32,793 nt of DNA from Rhodocyclales bacterium (GTDB taxonomy: Bacteria; Pseudomonadota; Gammaproteobacteria; Burkholderiales; Rhodocyclaceae): NCBI GenBank assembly GCA_016177805.1, contig JACOUN010000057.1:1-32793 (forward strand), given 5' to 3'. The position numbers were made by a program, and so were the translations under genes. How positions within the stretch are numbered: the first letter of the stretch is position 1; every line of letters begins with the position of its first letter. This document shows positions 16,761-24,431 of the stretch, piece after piece. The notes beneath the pieces were generated by a model. It made no database searches. It had not been told where the DNA came from and saw nothing but the letters and a program-made list of their open reading frames with translations.

Positions 16761-17144
16761 ATGCGTTTATTGCATACCATGCTGCGCGTCGGCGATCTGG
16801 AGCGTTCGATTGCGTTCTATACCGAAATCCTGGGCATGCGGTTGTTGCGCCGACAGGACTATGCCGATGGCCGCTTCACCCTCGCGTTCGTCGGCTACCA
16901 ACCCGAGTCAGAGGGCGCGGTGATCGAGTTGACCCACAACTGGGATGTCACGGCGTACGAACTTGGCAATGCGTTCGGCCATCTCGCGATCGGGGTGGCG
17001 GACGCCGCCGCGGCGTGTGAGCGCATACGCGCGGCCGGTGGCAAGGTCGTGCGAGAAGCAGGGCCGATGAAACACGGTTCGACCGTGATTGCCTTCGTCG
17101 ATGACCCCGACGGTTACAAGATAGAGCTGATACAGCGCGACTGA
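16761..17144 (+). CDS. gloA: lactoylglutathione lyase (glyoxalase I)
   Basis: This 127-residue VOC-fold enzyme isomerises the methylglyoxal-glutathione adduct to S-lactoylglutathione, the first step of methylglyoxal detoxification. The four metal ligands fall at the same positions as in E. coli GloA: H5 (LLHTML), E56 (AVIELTH), H74 (AFGHLAIGV) and E122 (YKIELIQ). This points to the Ni/Co-dependent type, though the metal is not visible. ATG at 16761 has a GAGGAG ribosome-binding site, and the usual [20 protein letters not shown] start confirms it. Its TGA stop (17142-17144) directly abuts the stop of the convergent sensor-like gene. No gloB is in the window. Confidence 0.97.
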   Translation: MRLLHTMLRVGDLERSIAFYTEILGMRLLRRQDYADGRFTLAFVGYQPESEGAVIELTHNWDVTAYELGNAFGHLAIGVADAAAACERIRAAGGKVVREAGPMKHGSTVIAFVDDPDGYKIELIQRD

Positions 17145-17780
17145 TCAGATCTGGTGCTCTTCTACTCCCTCAGTCCAGGCACGGCGCGACACCAGGACGA
17201 GGATCAGCAGTGTCGCACCCCACAACCCCAGCGCCATCACGCTGGCGGAGGCGAGGAAGCGGTTTCTTGCGCTGGCGAGCGTGTCGGTTTCGTACTCGAG
17301 ATACACCCAACCTATCGGGGCGATCTGGCCGATCGCGGACCAGATCGCCACCGATTCCGGAATGTTCATGACCCCGCGGGGTTGCGGCACCGCAGTGCCT
17401 GGACGCCAGGCAAAGGTGATGTCGCGGCTGGTGACGGCACTGAGATTGTCGGCCGCGTTGCGCCTCACCGCCGCGAGCGGCTCGACCAAGCGGTTAGTGA
17501 TCGCGATGGAGCGGATGTGATTGATGGCGTTGAATGATTCCAGCCGGTTGAATAGCGCGACGCGGTCGTTGGAGGCGACTTCGGACTGACTCAGCGAGGC
17601 AATGTTGGCGGCCAGTTCGCGTGCGTGCGCGTGGGTCAGGTCCGCCGCGAGCGCAGTATGCAGGTGCGCGGTGTACAGCAGCAGCGCCAGCACGGCGCAG
17701 GCGGAACCGGCGCCGATCAACAGCAGCAACCGCAAGCGATGGGCCGCCGATCCGATGTGGCGGAAAGTGTCACCACTCAT
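17145..17780 (-). CDS. orphan two-TM sensor-like membrane protein, unknown function
   Basis: I do not recognise a named family. The 211-residue protein has two membrane helices: residues about 17-37 (LLLLIGAGSACAVLALLLY) and about 178-198 (SASVMALGLWGATLLILVLV). They flank a periplasmic region of about 140 residues. The segment after the first helix (LARELAANIAS-like pattern, then RVALFNRLESFNAINHIRSIAI) resembles extracytoplasmic sensor domains at the N-terminus of histidine kinases and GGDEF proteins. Here it stops about 12 residues after the second helix, with no HAMP, kinase or GGDEF part. It could be a truncated signalling protein or a stand-alone sensor partner. It lies 57 bases after the HAD gene in the bioB-bioC direction. 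Confidence 0.65.
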   Translation of the reverse strand: MSGDTFRHIGSAAHRLRLLLLIGAGSACAVLALLLYTAHLHTALAADLTHAHARELAANIASLSQSEVASNDRVALFNRLESFNAINHIRSIAITNRLVEPLAAVRRNAADNLSAVTSRDITFAWRPGTAVPQPRGVMNIPESVAIWSAIGQIAPIGWVYLEYETDTLASARNRFLASASVMALGLWGATLLILVLVSRRAWTEGVEEHQI

Positions 17781-17837
17781 GGCGCTTGCTCCTGAGTACG
17801 TGATGCATCGGGAACATCCCCGCTGACAGCGACGGAT

Positions 17838-18485
17838 TCAGCATGGCAGGTGTGCAGCAATCCGGCGCAGTTCGAGTATCGATCTGATCTTTACGTCCAC
17901 GTAGGCGGGTTGCTTGAGGGTTGAGCCTACCAGCACGGTTTTCATCCCCAGGCGTTTTGCGGTTCTGAGATTCTCGGCCGAGTCTTCCACCAGTACGCAG
18001 CGTTGTGCAACGAGCCGGTGCTCGCGCAGCAAGGCGCGGTAGGCCTGTACGCCCGGTTTGGGGTGATAGTGCATCTGCTCGATGCCGAACACGTCGTCAA
18101 AATGGCGGTGTATCCCCATGGCGCCCAGCACCGCCCGCGCGTAGCGGCGCGGCCCGTTGGAAAACACGATCTTGCGACCCGGCAGGCGGCGCAACAAGTG
18201 GTTCAGGGCGCGATCGAAGACCATCAGGGGGGCGAGATGCTCGAAGCGGTGGGTGTGTTCGAGAAAGTGATCGGGGTCGGTGCCGTGATGGCGCATCAGA
18301 CCCAGCAGGGTGGCGCCGTAGCGTTTCCAGTAATGCGATCTGAGCGCATCGGCCTGTTCGCGCTCAAGCGCCAGATGCTGCATCAGATAGTCGGTCATGC
18401 TGCGATTGATGTGCGGAAAAATATGGGCGCTGGCGTTGTGCAGGGTGTTGTCCAGGTCGAACAGCCAGATGATGGCGCGCGCCAT
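17838..18485 (-). CDS. HAD-superfamily hydrolase, pyrimidine 5'-nucleotidase-like
   Basis: The 215-residue protein has the HAD core: motif I WLFDLDNTLHNA (Asp nucleophile plus the second Asp), motif II IVFSNGPRRYAR, the Lys of motif III in YHPKPG, and motif IV LVEDSAENL. The helical cap and the DNTLHNASAHIF start match the Sdt1/PHM8-type pyrimidine 5'-nucleotidase branch of HAD subfamily IA. The physiological substrate in bacteria is uncertain. ATG at 18485 (MARAIIWLFDLDNTL) was chosen; the frame extends upstream into the bioC region without similarity. Its start is four bases after the bioC stop, so translation is probably coupled, but a role in biotin synthesis is not established. Confidence 0.9.
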   Translation of the reverse strand: MARAIIWLFDLDNTLHNASAHIFPHINRSMTDYLMQHLALEREQADALRSHYWKRYGATLLGLMRHHGTDPDHFLEHTHRFEHLAPLMVFDRALNHLLRRLPGRKIVFSNGPRRYARAVLGAMGIHRHFDDVFGIEQMHYHPKPGVQAYRALLREHRLVAQRCVLVEDSAENLRTAKRLGMKTVLVGSTLKQPAYVDVKIRSILELRRIAAHLPC

Positions 18486-18489
18486 GGTA

Positions 18490-19383
18490 TCAAGCCTTCC
18501 CGGCGCGCGGCTGGAAGTGGACCACCGACCGGCCATCCGCGATGGTTTTAGGGGCGGCTTTCCACGCGTGTCCCTGCACCACCTCGAAGGTGATGGGCAG
18601 GCGCGCGTCCTGGCGCAGCCCTTCCAGCGCTGCGCGAGCGGCGTGCCAGCCGGCCTTGCCCGCCAGTCCGCGCGGCCGCGCGGTGCTGGCGTTGGTGCAG
18701 CCGGACAGGCGCAGGTCGCGCAACAAGTCGTCGATCGTTGCATAGGTCAGGGTCAGGACTTCCATGTCCATCACCGGGTCGGCAAACCCAGCCTTGATCA
18801 GTGCGTCGCCGATGTCGTGCATGTCGATGAAGCGATGCACGCGCTCGCCGTAGTGGTCGGGCAGCGCGTTGCGCAACTCGCGTAGCGTGTCTGGCCCCAG
18901 GGTCGAAAACATCAGCAGACCGCCGACTTCCAGTACCCGGTGGAACTCGGCCAGGGCCGGCGCCGGATCGGTCAGCCAGTTGAGCATCAGGTTGGACCAC
19001 GCCAGCGAAAAGCTGGCATGCCCGAACGGAAGTGCGCAGGCATCCGCGCCCGCCAGCAGCGGCGAGGGAGGATGGCGGCGCAACAGCCGGCTGAGGAGGC
19101 CGTTGTGGTTCTTGGCAACACGCTCTAGCATGGGCAACGCGAAATCGACACCCACCCGTTGCGCCGCCGGGTAACGCTGCGCTAGGCGCTCCAGGTCGGT
19201 GCCGTCGCCGCACCCGACATCCAGGATGCGGCGCGGCTCAATGCGGATGTAGTCGAGCCGCTCGTCCATCCTGCGCGCCACCTCGCGCGCCAGCACGGCA
19301 GCCTCGCCGCAGGTCGCCGCGGCCCGCGCGAACCTGCGCCGGATCAGCTTGCGGTCGAGTTCAAACGAATCCGGCGCCGGCAT
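18490..19383 (-). CDS. bioC: malonyl-[acyl-carrier protein] O-methyltransferase BioC
   Basis: The 297-residue SAM-dependent methyltransferase caps malonyl-ACP as a methyl ester, starting pimelate synthesis for biotin. SAM motif I is RILDVGCGDGTD (52-63). Motif II-like GVDFALPML and the LAWSNLMLNWLTDP block are typical of BioC. The C-terminal DLLRDLRLSGCTNA and ITFEVVQGHAWK segments are characteristic and separate it from generic methyltransferases. The reading frame runs farther upstream into bioB, but MPAPDSFELDRK at 19383 is the likely start, 8 bases after the bioB stop. A gene for the demethylating esterase (bioH or equivalent) and bioF are not in this cluster. Confidence 0.95.
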   Translation of the reverse strand: MPAPDSFELDRKLIRRRFARAAATCGEAAVLAREVARRMDERLDYIRIEPRRILDVGCGDGTDLERLAQRYPAAQRVGVDFALPMLERVAKNHNGLLSRLLRRHPPSPLLAGADACALPFGHASFSLAWSNLMLNWLTDPAPALAEFHRVLEVGGLLMFSTLGPDTLRELRNALPDHYGERVHRFIDMHDIGDALIKAGFADPVMDMEVLTLTYATIDDLLRDLRLSGCTNASTARPRGLAGKAGWHAARAALEGLRQDARLPITFEVVQGHAWKAAPKTIADGRSVVHFQPRAGKA

Positions 19384-19391
19384 CGGCGAGG

Positions 19392-20366
19392 TCAGATCGC
19401 GCGCAGGCCGAGGCGGGCGAACAGACGTTCGTCGTGGTCCGAGTCCGGGTTGTCGGTGGTGAGCAGGCGCTCGCCGTAGAACATCGAGTTGGCGCCGGCC
19501 ATGAAGCACATCGCCTGCAGTTCATCGCTCATCTGCTGGCGTCCGGCCGACAGGCGGATGAAACTGGCCGGCATCGTGATCCGGGCGATGGCGATGGTGC
19601 GCACGAACTCGAACGGGTCCACGGCTTCGGCACTCTCCATCGGGGTGCCCGGCACCGCAACCAGGTTGTTGATCGGGACCGAGTCGGGTGGTGGATTCAT
19701 GTTCGCCAGTTGCGCGACCATCGAGGCACGTCCACGACGCCCTTCGCCCATGCCGACAATGCCGCCGCAGCACACGTTGATGCCGGCGTCACGTACCTTG
19801 TCCAGGGTGTCGAGGCGGTCCTGCAGCGTATGGGTGGTGATGACCTGGCCGTAGAATTCGGGCGCGGTGTCGATGTTGTGATTGTAGTAGTCGAGACCGG
19901 CCTCCTTGAGCGCCTGGGCCTGTCCGGACTTGAGCATGCCGAGGGTGACGCAGGTCTCGAGTCCGAGCTGCTTGACCTCGCGGATCATCTCCAGCACCGG
20001 CGCCATGTCCTGGTCCTTGGGGCCGCGCCAGGCCGCACCCATGCAGAAGCGCGAGGCGCCCTTGGCCTTGGCCGCGCGTGCGTTCTGCAGCACTTCGTCT
20101 ATGGGCAACAAACGCTCGCGTTTCAAGCCCGTGTCGTGCCGCGCCGACTGAGAACAGTATCCACAGTCTTCGGAGCAGCCGCCGGTCTTGATCGAGAGCA
20201 GGGTCGAGCGCTGTACTTCGTTCGGAGCGAAGTGCTCACGATGGATTTGCTGGGCAAGAAACACGAGATCCAGCAAAGGACGTTCAAAGAGCGCCTCGAT
20301 CTCGGCGATCTTCCATTTGCGCGCCGCCGCTGATTGGCCTGCCGCACGATTTTCGATAGTCTGCAC
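19392..20366 (-). CDS. bioB: biotin synthase
   Basis: This 324-residue radical SAM enzyme inserts sulfur into dethiobiotin. The radical SAM cluster cysteines are C64, C68 and C71 in [12 protein letters not shown]. The [2Fe-2S] ligands are C108, C139, C199 (or C200) and R271. [12 protein letters not shown] and GGIVGMGE are typical. The start appears to be GTG at 20366 (reading [10 protein letters not shown]). It has AAGGAAG upstream on the minus strand, and no ATG lies in the conserved part. The open frame continues upstream into comF antisense, which is a shadow. bioB is head-to-head with comF, and bioC follows closely. The usual bioF, bioH, bioA and bioD are missing from this locus. Confidence 0.97.
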   Translation of the reverse strand: MQTIENRAAGQSAAARKWKIAEIEALFERPLLDLVFLAQQIHREHFAPNEVQRSTLLSIKTGGCSEDCGYCSQSARHDTGLKRERLLPIDEVLQNARAAKAKGASRFCMGAAWRGPKDQDMAPVLEMIREVKQLGLETCVTLGMLKSGQAQALKEAGLDYYNHNIDTAPEFYGQVITTHTLQDRLDTLDKVRDAGINVCCGGIVGMGEGRRGRASMVAQLANMNPPPDSVPINNLVAVPGTPMESAEAVDPFEFVRTIAIARITMPASFIRLSAGRQQMSDELQAMCFMAGANSMFYGERLLTTDNPDSDHDERLFARLGLRAI

Positions 20367-20401
20367 TGTCTTGCTTCCTTCCACGTGATTGCCCCTTGCC
20401 T

Positions 20402-20419
20402 GATGCGCAACCGCGCATC
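20402..20419. promoter_or_regulatory. 18-base palindrome between bioB and comF
   Basis: GATGCGC-AACC-GCGCATC is a perfect seven-base inverted repeat with a four-base spacer. It lies in the 61-base gap between the divergent bioB and comF starts, ending nine bases before the comF ATG. Its position suits an operator or a 5' UTR hairpin on comF. It does not look like the known BirA operator, so biotin control through BirA is not supported. Confidence 0.4.
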
Positions 20420-20427
20420 TTCCTTCA

Positions 20428-21156
20428 ATGGTCCCGAACTTGTCAAACGTGCTTGCGTCTGTTCGGACGCTGACTTCGGCGCTGACCGGGTGGCTCGCGC
20501 CGCACGCCTGCTTCGTGTGTGGCGCCACCGGGGTCGTGGCGCCCGTGTGTGCCGCGTGCGACGACGAATTGCCGCGACTGGGGGATGCCTGCCCGGTGTG
20601 CGCGACGCCGACGCTCGATGCGCAGGCATGCGGACGCTGCCTGCGCGAACCTCCCGCGTATGATACAACCGTAGCTTTGTTCGAGTATCGGCTTCCGGTC
20701 GACCGTATGGTGCAAGCGTTGAAGTATCGCCACAGACTGGCGCTGGCCGCGTATTTTTCCCGCCTCATGGCGGGGGCGTGCCGTCCCGATCGGCCCGTCG
20801 ACATGATCTTGCCGATGCCCCTGCATGGCGCCCGTTTGCGCGAGCGCGGCTTCAATCAGGCGGTGGAGCTTGCGCGCCCGCTGGCACGCGCGTGGGGTTT
20901 GCCGCTTGAACTCGCGCGGGTGGAACGCGTGTCCAACGTGGCGCCCCAGGCGTCGTTGCCGTGGAAGGCGCGCCGGCTTAACATGCGCGGCGCGTTCGGT
21001 TGTCATGGATCGCTGGAAGGCAAGAAGGTGCTGGTCGTCGATGACGTGATGACCACCGGTGCAACGCTGGACGCGCTTGCCTCGCTGCTCAAACGACATG
21101 GTGCCGCACGGGTCGACAATCTGGTAGTCGCGCGTACCCTGCCACCAGACGGATAA
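20428..21156 (+). CDS. ComF family phosphoribosyltransferase-like protein
   Basis: The 242-residue protein has an N-terminal cysteine-rich zinc region: C28/C31, C41/C44, C55/C58 and C68/C71, reminiscent of double zinc ribbons. A type I phosphoribosyltransferase domain follows, with the PRPP motif [13 protein letters not shown] at 201-213. The [19 protein letters not shown] segment is diagnostic for ComF/GntX. ComF aids DNA uptake in naturally competent bacteria; GntX in E. coli is needed for use of DNA as a nutrient. The catalysed reaction, if any, is unknown. ATG at 20428 gives the family-like start, but no Shine-Dalgarno sequence is visible. trmL follows after 17 bases. Confidence 0.94.
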   Translation: MVPNLSNVLASVRTLTSALTGWLAPHACFVCGATGVVAPVCAACDDELPRLGDACPVCATPTLDAQACGRCLREPPAYDTTVALFEYRLPVDRMVQALKYRHRLALAAYFSRLMAGACRPDRPVDMILPMPLHGARLRERGFNQAVELARPLARAWGLPLELARVERVSNVAPQASLPWKARRLNMRGAFGCHGSLEGKKVLVVDDVMTTGATLDALASLLKRHGAARVDNLVVARTLPPDG

Positions 21157-21173
21157 CCACCCACCGGACTGAC

Positions 21174-21638
21174 ATGTTCAACATCGTTCTGCTGCAACCC
21201 GAGATTCCTCCCAATACCGGCAACGCGATCCGTCTCGCCGCCAACTCGGGGGTACGTCTCCATCTGGTGCGGCCGCTCGGTTTCGATCTGAGCGACCGGC
21301 AGTTGGCGCGTGCCGGGCTCGACTATCATGACCTCGCACGATTGCGCGTACACGACGACTGGCAAGCGTGCGCGGCGGAGCTTGGTGGCGCGCGCGTGTT
21401 CGGTTTCAGTACGCGCGGCACGCGGCGCTATGACGAGATCCGTTACGAACCGGGTGACACCTTCGTGTTCGGCCCCGAGACGCGCGGCTTGTCGCCCGAG
21501 TGGCTGGCGATGCTGGGGGACGAGCGGGTGTTGCGCATTCCCATGCAACCGTCCAACCGCAGCATGAATCTGTCGAACGCAATCGCGGTGGTGGTCTTTG
21601 AAGCTTGGCGCCAGCACGGCTTCGCCGGCGGTCAGTAA
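21174..21638 (+). CDS. trmL: tRNA (cytidine/uridine-34-2'-O)-methyltransferase TrmL
   Basis: This 154-residue SPOUT methyltransferase (E. coli TrmL 157) methylates the ribose of the wobble base in tRNA-Leu isoacceptors. SPOUT motifs are clear: IPPNTGNAIRLAAN near the N-terminus, FGPETRGL in the middle, and IPM with RSMNLSNAIAVVVFE forming the trefoil knot. The small size without an extra RNA-binding domain fits TrmL rather than TrmH or TrmJ. The gene follows comF by 17 bases. Its last two codons and stop lie in the first copy of a 17-base tandem duplication that also separates it from convergent gpsA. Confidence 0.96.
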   Translation: MFNIVLLQPEIPPNTGNAIRLAANSGVRLHLVRPLGFDLSDRQLARAGLDYHDLARLRVHDDWQACAAELGGARVFGFSTRGTRRYDEIRYEPGDTFVFGPETRGLSPEWLAMLGDERVLRIPMQPSNRSMNLSNAIAVVVFEAWRQHGFAGGQ

Positions 21639-21664
21639 GGGCGCGCTGTCAGTAAGGGCGCGCT
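21631..21664. repeat. 17-base perfect tandem duplication at the trmL/gpsA border
   Basis: GTCAGTAAGGGCGCGCT occurs twice without a gap (21631-21647 and 21648-21664). The first copy contains the trmL stop codon TAA. The second reaches the first two bases of the gpsA stop (21663-21665, read on the minus strand). The duplication supplies almost all of the sequence between these convergent genes. It looks like a recent slippage-type event. Confidence 0.85.
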
Positions 21665-22649
21665 ATTCGGACTTGGGGTCGCGCGCGAGCAGTTGTTCCA
21701 CCGCATCGCGCAGCGCGGTGCCGGGGGTGTGCAGGACCGCGTCCACGGTCTCGCTGATCGGCATTTCGACCCCGTGTGCCTGGGCCAGCTTTGCTACTTC
21801 GCGGGTGGTCGGCACCCCTTCGGCGACGTGACCGAGGTTGCTCAGGATGTCGGCAAGCGGCAGGCCGCGCGCCAGTTCCATGCCGACCCGGCGGTTGCGT
21901 GACAAATCGCCGGTGCAGGTCAGGATCAGGTCGCCCATGCCAGACAAGCCCATCATGGTCTCGCCGCGCGCGCCGAGTGCCCGCCCCAGTCGCACGATCT
22001 CGGCCAGCCCGCGCGTGATCAGCGCGGCGCGGGCATTGAGGCCGAAACCCATGCCATCCGAGATGCCGGTGGCGATGGCAATGACGTTCTTCAGCCCGCC
22101 GCCGATCTCGGCCCCCACCGGATCGCTGTTGGCGTAGATGCGCAAGCGCGGCTGGTGCAGGGTTTGGCTCCAGTGTTGGGCAAAGCTGGGGTCGGCGGAT
22201 GCGAGGGTGATCGCGGTCGGGAGTCCAGCCCCCACTTCGGCGGCGAAGCTTGGGCCGGTCAAAACGCCGCATGCGGCACCAGGGCCAAGCTCTTCGGTGA
22301 CGATTTCATGCGGTAGCCGTCCCGTTCCGGCTTCGAGCCCCTTGCACGCCCATAACAATGGGGTGTCGGGCGCGATGCGGCGCAGTTCGCGGACGGTGTG
22401 GCGCAGCCCGGCGAGGGGGGTGACGACCAGGTGCAGTTGCGCGCCAACCGCAGCCGTGGCGAAATCCGCCTCGGGCGCTATGCTGGCCGGCAGCGTTACT
22501 CCGGGCAGGTAGCGGGCATTGCAGCGACTGCCGCGCAAGGTTTCGATGAAGGCGGCGTCGCGCGCCCACAAGGTGACCTCGTGGTTATGGCTGAATGCGA
22601 TGGCGAGCGCCGTGCCCCATGCACCTGCGCCGAAAACGGCAATCCGCAT
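21663..22649 (-). CDS. gpsA: glycerol-3-phosphate dehydrogenase [NAD(P)+]
   Basis: The 328-residue cytosolic enzyme reduces dihydroxyacetone phosphate to sn-glycerol 3-phosphate for phospholipid synthesis. The N-terminal Rossmann motif is VFGAGAWGTALA. The catalytic region GGGLKNVIAIATGISDGMG holds the active-site Lys, and GMGDLILTCTGDLSRNRRVG is also conserved. The length is slightly below E. coli (339). ATG at 22649 (MRIAVFGAGAWG) is standard. It is the last gene of the rhodanese-grxC-secB-SH3-gpsA run, and its stop touches the duplicated 17-mer shared with the trmL border. Confidence 0.98.
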   Translation of the reverse strand: MRIAVFGAGAWGTALAIAFSHNHEVTLWARDAAFIETLRGSRCNARYLPGVTLPASIAPEADFATAAVGAQLHLVVTPLAGLRHTVRELRRIAPDTPLLWACKGLEAGTGRLPHEIVTEELGPGAACGVLTGPSFAAEVGAGLPTAITLASADPSFAQHWSQTLHQPRLRIYANSDPVGAEIGGGLKNVIAIATGISDGMGFGLNARAALITRGLAEIVRLGRALGARGETMMGLSGMGDLILTCTGDLSRNRRVGMELARGLPLADILSNLGHVAEGVPTTREVAKLAQAHGVEMPISETVDAVLHTPGTALRDAVEQLLARDPKSE

Positions 22650-22678
22650 CGACGTTCAGTCGCGCCCGCGGCCTGCCA

Positions 22679-23125
22679 TCAGAGTCCCCATACCTCGGTG
22701 ACCCTGACGTAGCCGGTGGCGCCGTCGGCATGACGCACCTGAGCCCAGCCCGCCGCAGGCGGCGCGACGAGTTCGAGCACGACGTCCTTGACCGCTTCGA
22801 AGGCCACCGGCGCGCCGGCTTCCGGACTCTTGCGGATCACCGCGTTGGGGGCGGAGATCATGAGCGTGCGCTGGGCTTTGAGCGCATCGCCCTTGATCCA
22901 GGTCAGCGCCCCTCCGGCATCCCGCACCTTGATCCAGCCCTCCAGCACCACCACCACTTCCACGGGCGTGCCGGGTGCGATGATGAACAGCGGTTTGCCT
23001 TTGTCCGACGGAGTGTCGAACAGGATGGACGGTTGAGCGACCGAGCGGTAGTCGATCGCCTGCGCGAACCCGGCGGGCACTACCAGCGCGGCCGCCAGCA
23101 GGATGTGGGAAAGGGGGCTGGCCAT
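22679..23125 (-). CDS. exported SH3-domain protein
   Basis: The 148-residue protein has a signal peptide (about residues 1-23, LSHILLAAALVVPAGFAQA) and two bacterial SH3-like segments. The first is DYRSVAQPSILFDTPSDKGKP through GWIKVRDAGGALTWIKGDAL. The second is LMISAPNAVIRKSPEAGAP through GWAQVRHADGATGYVRVTEV. Such domains often bind peptidoglycan peptides or proteins in the periplasm, but the function of this family is unknown. It starts seven bases after secB and ends 29 before gpsA, so it belongs to that operon. An SH3 protein at this spot is seen in several Betaproteobacteria. Confidence 0.88.
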   Translation of the reverse strand: MASPLSHILLAAALVVPAGFAQAIDYRSVAQPSILFDTPSDKGKPLFIIAPGTPVEVVVVLEGWIKVRDAGGALTWIKGDALKAQRTLMISAPNAVIRKSPEAGAPVAFEAVKDVVLELVAPPAAGWAQVRHADGATGYVRVTEVWGL

Positions 23126-23132
23126 GATGCGC

Positions 23133-23597
23133 TTACTGCACCGGGTGCGCTTCGGCGCCCAGGGCTCCTGCCTGCTGTTTCTGTGCCTGATACAGTGCTT
23201 CGAAATTGACCGGGGCGAGTATCACGGGCTGAAAGCCGGCACGTGTCACGGCGTCTGAAACGGCTTCGCGGGCGTACGGGAACAGGATGTTCGGGCAGCC
23301 GATCATCATCACCGGCTCCAGTTCCGATTCCGGGATGTTGCGGATCTGGAACACCCCGGCCTGGGCCACTTCGACCAGGAACAGCGTCTTGTCGTCGGGC
23401 AGCTTGGCCGACACGGTGATCGTGAGGGTGACGTCGAACACGCCTTCATCGACCGGAGCGCCCTCGGTGCGCAACTGAACGTTGACCTGGGGCGCTTCGC
23501 GCTCAAGAAAAACCTGCGGGCTGTTCGGCACTTCCAGCGACAGATCCTTGACGTAGAGTTTTTCGATGGAGAAGACGGGTTGAGTGTTTTCGGACAT
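23133..23597 (-). CDS. secB: protein-export chaperone SecB
   Basis: The 154-residue protein (E. coli 155) is the tetrameric cytosolic chaperone that keeps preproteins unfolded and hands them to SecA. Family features include FSIEKLYVKDLSLEVPNSP at the N-terminus, the acidic VDEGVFDVTLTITVSAK strand, and the AQAGVFQIRNIPE and CPNILFPYAREAVSDAVTRAGF segments. The latter holds the well-conserved FPYAR. ATG at 23597 is the only sensible start. It lies between grxC (54 bases upstream) and the SH3 gene (7 bases downstream), the common grxC-secB arrangement of proteobacteria. Confidence 0.98.
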   Translation of the reverse strand: MSENTQPVFSIEKLYVKDLSLEVPNSPQVFLEREAPQVNVQLRTEGAPVDEGVFDVTLTITVSAKLPDDKTLFLVEVAQAGVFQIRNIPESELEPVMMIGCPNILFPYAREAVSDAVTRAGFQPVILAPVNFEALYQAQKQQAGALGAEAHPVQ

Positions 23598-23651
23598 TTG
23601 GTAGGGCCTGAAAGGTGGTGAAAAAAAGAATGGCTTGATGACGCCAGGGCG

Positions 23652-23921
23652 TCAGGCCGTTTCGGCGTTCAGCAGTGGTTCGAGCTTGCCCGCCTTGTCG
23701 AGGGCGATCAGATCGTCACATCCGCCGACATGGTAATCGCCTATGAATATCTGTGGAACCGTGCGGCGTCCGGTTTGGGTCATCATTTCGTCGCGCCGGG
23801 CCGGGTCGAGGTCGATGCGGATCTTCTCGATCGCAACCACGCCCTTGCGCTGCAAGTACTGTTCCGCGCGGATGCAGTACGGGCATACGGCAGTCGAGTA
23901 CATCCGGATGAGCGCGGTCAT
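23652..23921 (-). CDS. grxC: glutaredoxin 3 (GrxC)
   Basis: This 89-residue dithiol glutaredoxin has the CPYC active site at residues 13-16 (STAVCPYCIRAEQYL). The glutathione-binding TVPQIFIGDYHVGGCDDL segment contains the conserved cis-Pro. It reduces protein disulfides using glutathione. ATG at 23921 (MTALIRMYSTAVCPYC) was chosen; it overlaps the rhodanese stop by four bases (ATGA type), so translation is probably coupled. The longer frame upstream is a shadow of the rhodanese gene. The gene sits in the rhodanese-grxC-secB-SH3-gpsA run. Confidence 0.97.
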   Translation of the reverse strand: MTALIRMYSTAVCPYCIRAEQYLQRKGVVAIEKIRIDLDPARRDEMMTQTGRRTVPQIFIGDYHVGGCDDLIALDKAGKLEPLLNAETA

Positions 23922-24340
23922 TTGGATTTTCCCTTGCGGCTGACCGGATATCCGGCTTTTTCCCACTCGAAGATACCGCCGCGTAGATTGACCGCCTTGT
24001 CGAAACCCGCCTTGCGTAGCGTCTGGATGGCGGAGCCGGAGCGGGCGCCACTCGCGCAGCACACGATCAGAGGGCGGCCCTTGAGTTTGTCGATCTCGCC
24101 CAAGCGTCGTTCCAGGTCGCCCAGCGGAATGTTGCGGGCGTTCGGAATGTGACCCTGTGCGTATTCTCCCTGGGTGCGGATGTCGATCACCAAGGCGTCC
24201 TCGCGATTGATCAGGAGCGTGGCTTCGACCGGTGATAGCTGCGATTTGTCGCTTTGCCCGCGGACCAGGTCGAGCAGGAGAAACCCGCCGCTTATTCCGG
24301 CCAGCGTGGCCCAGTACCAGTTGTGTTGCAGAAATTCCAC
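23918..24340 (-). CDS. membrane-anchored rhodanese-like sulfurtransferase
   Basis: The 140-residue protein has an N-terminal membrane anchor (WYWATLAGISGGFLLLDLV) and a single rhodanese domain (about residues 40-135). Landmarks are VIDIRTQGEYAQGHIPNARNIP and the active-site loop IVCCASGARSGSA, where the second Cys begins the CASGAR loop and should carry the persulfide. The GTG at 24340 gives the family-standard MEFLQHNWYW start; an adjacent in-frame TTG at 24343 is possible. GGAG lies upstream. The overlap with grxC suggests coupled expression. The ArsR-type gene just upstream has a cysteine pair matching known persulfide sensors, so it may regulate this gene. The enzyme's sulfur donor is not known. 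Confidence 0.93.
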   Translation of the reverse strand: MEFLQHNWYWATLAGISGGFLLLDLVRGQSDKSQLSPVEATLLINREDALVIDIRTQGEYAQGHIPNARNIPLGDLERRLGEIDKLKGRPLIVCCASGARSGSAIQTLRKAGFDKAVNLRGGIFEWEKAGYPVSRKGKSK

Positions 24341-24431
24341 CAAAATCGTACTCCGTATTGCCTTCGTTGTTGAATGGGTATCGTGGAGGTCGTCAGGCTC
24401 GCTCGACCGGCTGCGCAGGCCAGCGGTTGCG

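Noticed and set aside
15246..21156. Competence cluster, based on the CinA-like and ComF-like genes
   Set aside because: The two genes are far apart with unrelated neighbours, and no comEA, comEC or dprA is in the window. pilBCD alone does not prove natural transformation.
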